A stretch of 8,162 nt of DNA, taken from NCBI GenBank assembly GCA_017629925.1, contig JAGBWH010000208.1, positions 1-8,162 on the forward strand, in the 5' to 3' direction. This DNA comes from Clostridia bacterium. Lineage in GTDB: Bacteria > Bacillota > Clostridia > Oscillospirales > CAG-272. Under the pieces are notes generated by a model. That model did no database searches, was not told the origin of the DNA, and worked only from the letters and a program-made list of their open reading frames with translations. This document shows positions 6,601 to 8,162 of the stretch, one piece after another; the stretch's first letter is position 1; each line of letters opens with the position of its first letter. The position numbers and the translations under genes are program-made.

Positions 6601-8162
6601 CATGTGTCATCCGCTTTCAGACGGATAGTCAGGGCTTGGTCAAAGAGCAAGTCGTTCATTTGGTCGGTGACGGTAAAGCGCATCACATTGGCATCAGCAG
6701 ATAGGACGACCAAAGTAGCGGTGTCACGTTCTTGCCCGTATTGGGCGGCATCATCGTATGTGGCTGCCCAAATTTTACCTGCATTGACATAGCCTGCAAT
6801 TGTGGCAAGATATGCATCAATGCTTGCCGCAGAGCTACCAATACCATGGGAGTGGACGCTCACCCAAACGCCTATGTTTTTGCCGTCAAGCACGCCTCCC
6901 AGACAGTCAATTACGCCTTGGTGAAAGCCACTATTAGAATTGAGATAGTTGTAGTTGATGGTGTTGATATAGTTGTAGCCACCAGAAGTACCTCTACCGG
7001 AAATATAGAGCAATTTGCTAATGTAGGGATCATTATAACCGCAGGGATAGCCCATGGTGATGGCTACGTTTGCGCCTGACATATCCACGTCTTTTTTGCC
7101 ATAGTAGAAGTCCATCCAAATTTTGGAGGAACTGACATTGCCGTAAGAGCTGGATGCCATATGGAAATGGCCGTGCGCTTGAACAGATTGACCAAGTGCT
7201 GTCTGTTCTCTCCATGTCATGCCTACTTCGTGTGGATAACGGGAAATGACCATAAAGGTGGTGGGAATGCCGTATTTATCAAGCCAAGCATTCCATTGGG
7301 GGAAGTCGCTCATAATGTTATCGTCTACGGTGTTGGTAAAGACACCTTCTGTGCCATTATACCAAAGGGCAATATTGCCAGCGCCATATCCTCCCTCGGG
7401 GAAGGAGACAAAATCAGCGACATTGATGGTATATTCACCACGGTTGAGTGTGATTTTTTGATTTTCTTGGCTTTGCGCGAGTTTGTAATAGTCGGGTTGC
7501 TCTACCACTTTTACATCCACCGCAGGCAAAACCGTGCCAACGGGAACATTCAGCACACGGTTGACTTGCATACCGTTTGCATCGGTGTCTGTAATCACCA
7601 TGCTACCTGCTTTAGTGGCTATGGCGTACACTTTCGCATCGCCCATGCCAACGGCTGTGATGGAACCGTCAGCTGTCACGGTAACAACCGTGGGATCAGA
7701 ACTAACAAATTCCCATGTAACGTCTTGGCTACTAAAAATAATCGATGTACGTGTTTCGCCGTCATAGCGATAGGTTCTGATTTGATATGCCAAAGTCACA
7801 TCTGCCCACATTTCAAGATAGCCGGTGTCAATGAAGATCTCGGAGGTGGTGGGGGCAGGAATGGTGCCATCTGCTTTATAGACAGCCACAAGCGTGATAT
7901 CCTCTAAAACGGGGCTATCAAAACGATAAGTTTTGCCATGTAGTTGCCATTCTACGAAAATAAAGCCATCGCGCACGGGATCTTCCGGACGAGAGAGCAG
8001 TGTTCCACGCTCCACCGAAACAGGGGAGATCGCAGAGCCACCATTGGTCTCAAAGATGACGGTGTGGAACACAATGGTATATTGCCATTTCGCCACGAGG
8101 GTGAAAGATGCCGTGACGGGAGAACTAAAATCATAAAGGTCTTCGCCCACATACCAGCCAAG
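3636..8162 (-). CDS. Giant secreted multidomain surface protein (deacetylase-like, GLUG and InlB repeats, DNase I-like C-terminus), 5' end missing
   Basis: The frame stays open to the right edge, giving 1508 residues plus a TGA stop. The GTG near 8150 is internal, because the codons before it (LGWY) complete an InlB-type repeat. Residue numbers count from the edge. The domains are: InlB/Listeria-Bacteroides repeats, 1-26 (partial) and 34-97; BIG2-like Ig domain, core 148-182; CE4/NodB polysaccharide deacetylase-like domain, about 236-485, with D280-D281, HGHFH 330-334, YPCG 372-375 and a late HSHG 437-440; a duplicated beta module, 482-561 and 563-642; a GLUG array, about 750-1000, with its usual lead-in (PEELVLFAAYINAG, FSGTFDGKNHTI); three InlB-type repeats, 1079-1263; and a DNase I-like domain, 1266-1508. 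The deacetylase would act on an N-acetylated wall or host glycan (inference). No LPXTG motif, SLH domain, dockerin or C-terminal membrane anchor is present. The signal peptide and any anchor must therefore lie in the missing N-terminus, or the protein is released. It is followed by a hairpin and is not in an operon with the acyltransferase, which has its own promoter. Confidence 0.85.
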   Translation of the reverse strand, partial: LGWYVGEDLYDFSSPVTASFTLVAKWQYTIVFHTVIFETNGGSAISPVSVERGTLLSRPEDPVRDGFIFVEWQLHGKTYRFDSPVLEDITLVAVYKADGTIPAPTTSEIFIDTGYLEMWADVTLAYQIRTYRYDGETRTSIIFSSQDVTWEFVSSDPTVVTVTADGSITAVGMGDAKVYAIATKAGSMVITDTDANGMQVNRVLNVPVGTVLPAVDVKVVEQPDYYKLAQSQENQKITLNRGEYTINVADFVSFPEGGYGAGNIALWYNGTEGVFTNTVDDNIMSDFPQWNAWLDKYGIPTTFMVISRYPHEVGMTWREQTALGQSVQAHGHFHMASSSYGNVSSSKIWMDFYYGKKDVDMSGANVAITMGYPCGYNDPYISKLLYISGRGTSGGYNYINTINYNYLNSNSGFHQGVIDCLGGVLDGKNIGVWVSVHSHGIGSSAASIDAYLATIAGYVNAGKIWAATYDDAAQYGQERDTATLVVLSADANVMRFTVTDQMNDLLFDQALTIRLKADDTWQGVRAFQNGKEMPARIVVHEGETYLFVDAVPDKGEVTVIRTSVENLTVSENFISYLLTDNSGAYNHMPLTLQFTVNGDVWQNAYAMQNGFRLPATLKTVNGITTLTVIAYPNSGEVTIVPVTDQYAHRTSLSITEVWKGEVTPDGTLPITISTPEELVLFAAYINAGHSGAGLTFVLECDIDMSLIRDFTPIGWEQVYETSSGGYDKCPFSGTFDGKNHTISHLTIESNMCMIGLFGFVENGTVCNVKVEGNVSGVKRVGGLIGHALDATVDNCIFSGTVTNYGIDAHPNTGSMTGGLIGAVASSKITNCGAYADVVAYPPCAYTHMYDRGTGDFSSGFYTGGLIGSAYWKQNHGETTIDNCVFEGNVTALASEDGIGGHYVGGFIGKMDCVVIQNSSSNASVRGVKYVGGFAGMEDGTTRSAKCYNCVAYGTVSGEEYVGGFAGYLYGSRNAGHHNTFTYVKVEAKEGAEYVGAVFGCLRAQNQNPNPTIYYVPSLNPDMVPYIGLNNDDRGIILTATVYEVASGAEALEGLNAYATKNGYQTWIEKDNTITPVRFPIYTVNFVDKDGNILSTQAVPDGMSASAPEMPSYPGLVFAGWDVAFDVVKSDLTVTALYKEVAIFTVTFYEKDGTTIISSVKVNDGEGAVAPTAPQISGMMFVGWSVDFSVVTEDLDVIALYTDAHTVTFVGKDGSVIDVVMVLDGEAAVAPAAPEVEGYRFTGWDVAFDEVKSDLTVTALYKETVDAPIVISAYDQRVNGKHVGYDASKMAEFYALFANYNIIFYTGTAPTDLPAEAAGIWGQVTVKNNRTSSSSCYGQGIAFRLDTFALDTTCEIVHINGMLKFTDAVLVAVPLIHLETGKQVVVVSVFFGGNDKINEGTRLPDSLKSAMQSITTAYPEAAGIIMSGQFQTGKPNVGISDTISGYDSTAWVEGYDLVAQAETELSNKGHHVLTYLTSDAKVTVSDVSIVTPETNYAVDQGVEFTVTLN
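4374..4928 (-). repeat. Three tandem InlB-type (Listeria-Bacteroides) repeats in the surface protein
   Basis: Units at residues 1079-1139, 1141-1202 and 1204-1263 each follow the pattern [F/T]xVTF-x-x-KDG...APxxP...F-x-GWxVxF...LxVxALY. This is the beta-grasp-like repeat known from internalin B and many clostridial surface proteins, and it probably acts as a spacer or weak ligand-binding stalk. Units one and three are much closer to each other than to the middle unit. They share a 22-base identical stretch at 4418-4439 and 4787-4808, spaced 369 bases (two units) apart. Confidence 0.8.
5163..5915 (-). repeat. GLUG-motif repeat array in the surface protein
   Basis: About eight irregular repeats of roughly 25-45 residues are marked by GLFG 755-758, VGGLIG 780-785, TGGLIG 816-821, TGGLIG 862-867, VGGFIG 903-908, VGGFAG 930-935, VGGFAG 961-966 and VGAVFG 994-999. 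Most are followed by a strand of the [V/I]xNC type (C766, C795, C831, C883, C949), which suggests a cysteine/asparagine ladder. Such arrays are thought to form a right-handed beta-helix in secreted adhesins and IgA-protease-like proteins. The role here, as stalk or glycan/host binding, is inferred. Confidence 0.8.
6237..6719 (-). repeat. Duplicated ~80-residue beta module after the deacetylase-like domain
   Basis: Residues 482-561 and 563-642 align with small gaps. They share TD near the start, then LT, WQ...A.QNG...PA, then L.V.A.P..GEVT at the end. Two successive beta-sandwich modules are likely, perhaps carbohydrate-binding or spacer domains attached to the deacetylase-like domain. I do not recognise a named family for them. 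Confidence 0.6.

Noticed and set aside
8148..8150. GTG as the start codon of the surface protein
   Set aside because: The frame is open upstream to the window edge. The preceding codons read LGWY, completing the GWY signature of an InlB-type repeat, so the gene continues beyond the window.

Overview
The window reads as chromosomal DNA of a Gram-positive bacterium, most likely an anaerobic member of Bacillota (Clostridia or a gut relative). The reasons are strong AGGAGG-type ribosome binding sites, a textbook sigma-A promoter (TTGACA-17-TATAAT with TGn), T-tailed hairpin terminators, and a huge secreted protein of the mosaic type common in that group (InlB/Listeria-Bacteroides repeats, Ig-like domain, GLUG repeats). 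Composition looks moderate in GC by eye. I cannot place it to genus.

All four genes are on the minus strand, so the window reads right to left. From the right edge down to 3636 is the 3' part (1508 codons) of a very large extracellular protein whose start lies outside the window. In order, the visible part carries one and a half InlB-type repeats, a bacterial Ig-like (BIG2) domain, a CE4/NodB-type polysaccharide deacetylase-like domain, a duplicated beta-rich module, a GLUG repeat array of about eight units, three more InlB-type repeats, and a C-terminal domain that I read as a DNase I-like (EEP) fold with most catalytic positions replaced. A long hairpin follows its stop codon.

Next, a consensus promoter at 3504-3532 drives a two-gene transcript. 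Its first gene encodes a PlsC-type acyltransferase with an added zinc ribbon and C-terminal extension (2218-3429). Seventeen bases later comes a sodium:glutamate symporter-like (ESS family) membrane transporter (779-2200). A T-tailed hairpin terminator at 687-736 ends this unit.

The left end holds the first 221 codons of cysK (cysteine synthase), cut off by the window edge. Its best promoter candidate is embedded in the terminator of the preceding operon.

The cell-surface protein is the accessory, unusual element. The acyltransferase, transporter and cysK are housekeeping-type functions (membrane lipid synthesis, amino-acid or other organic anion uptake, cysteine biosynthesis) with no obvious shared pathway. 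No RNA genes, CRISPR arrays, insertion sequences or phage genes were seen.
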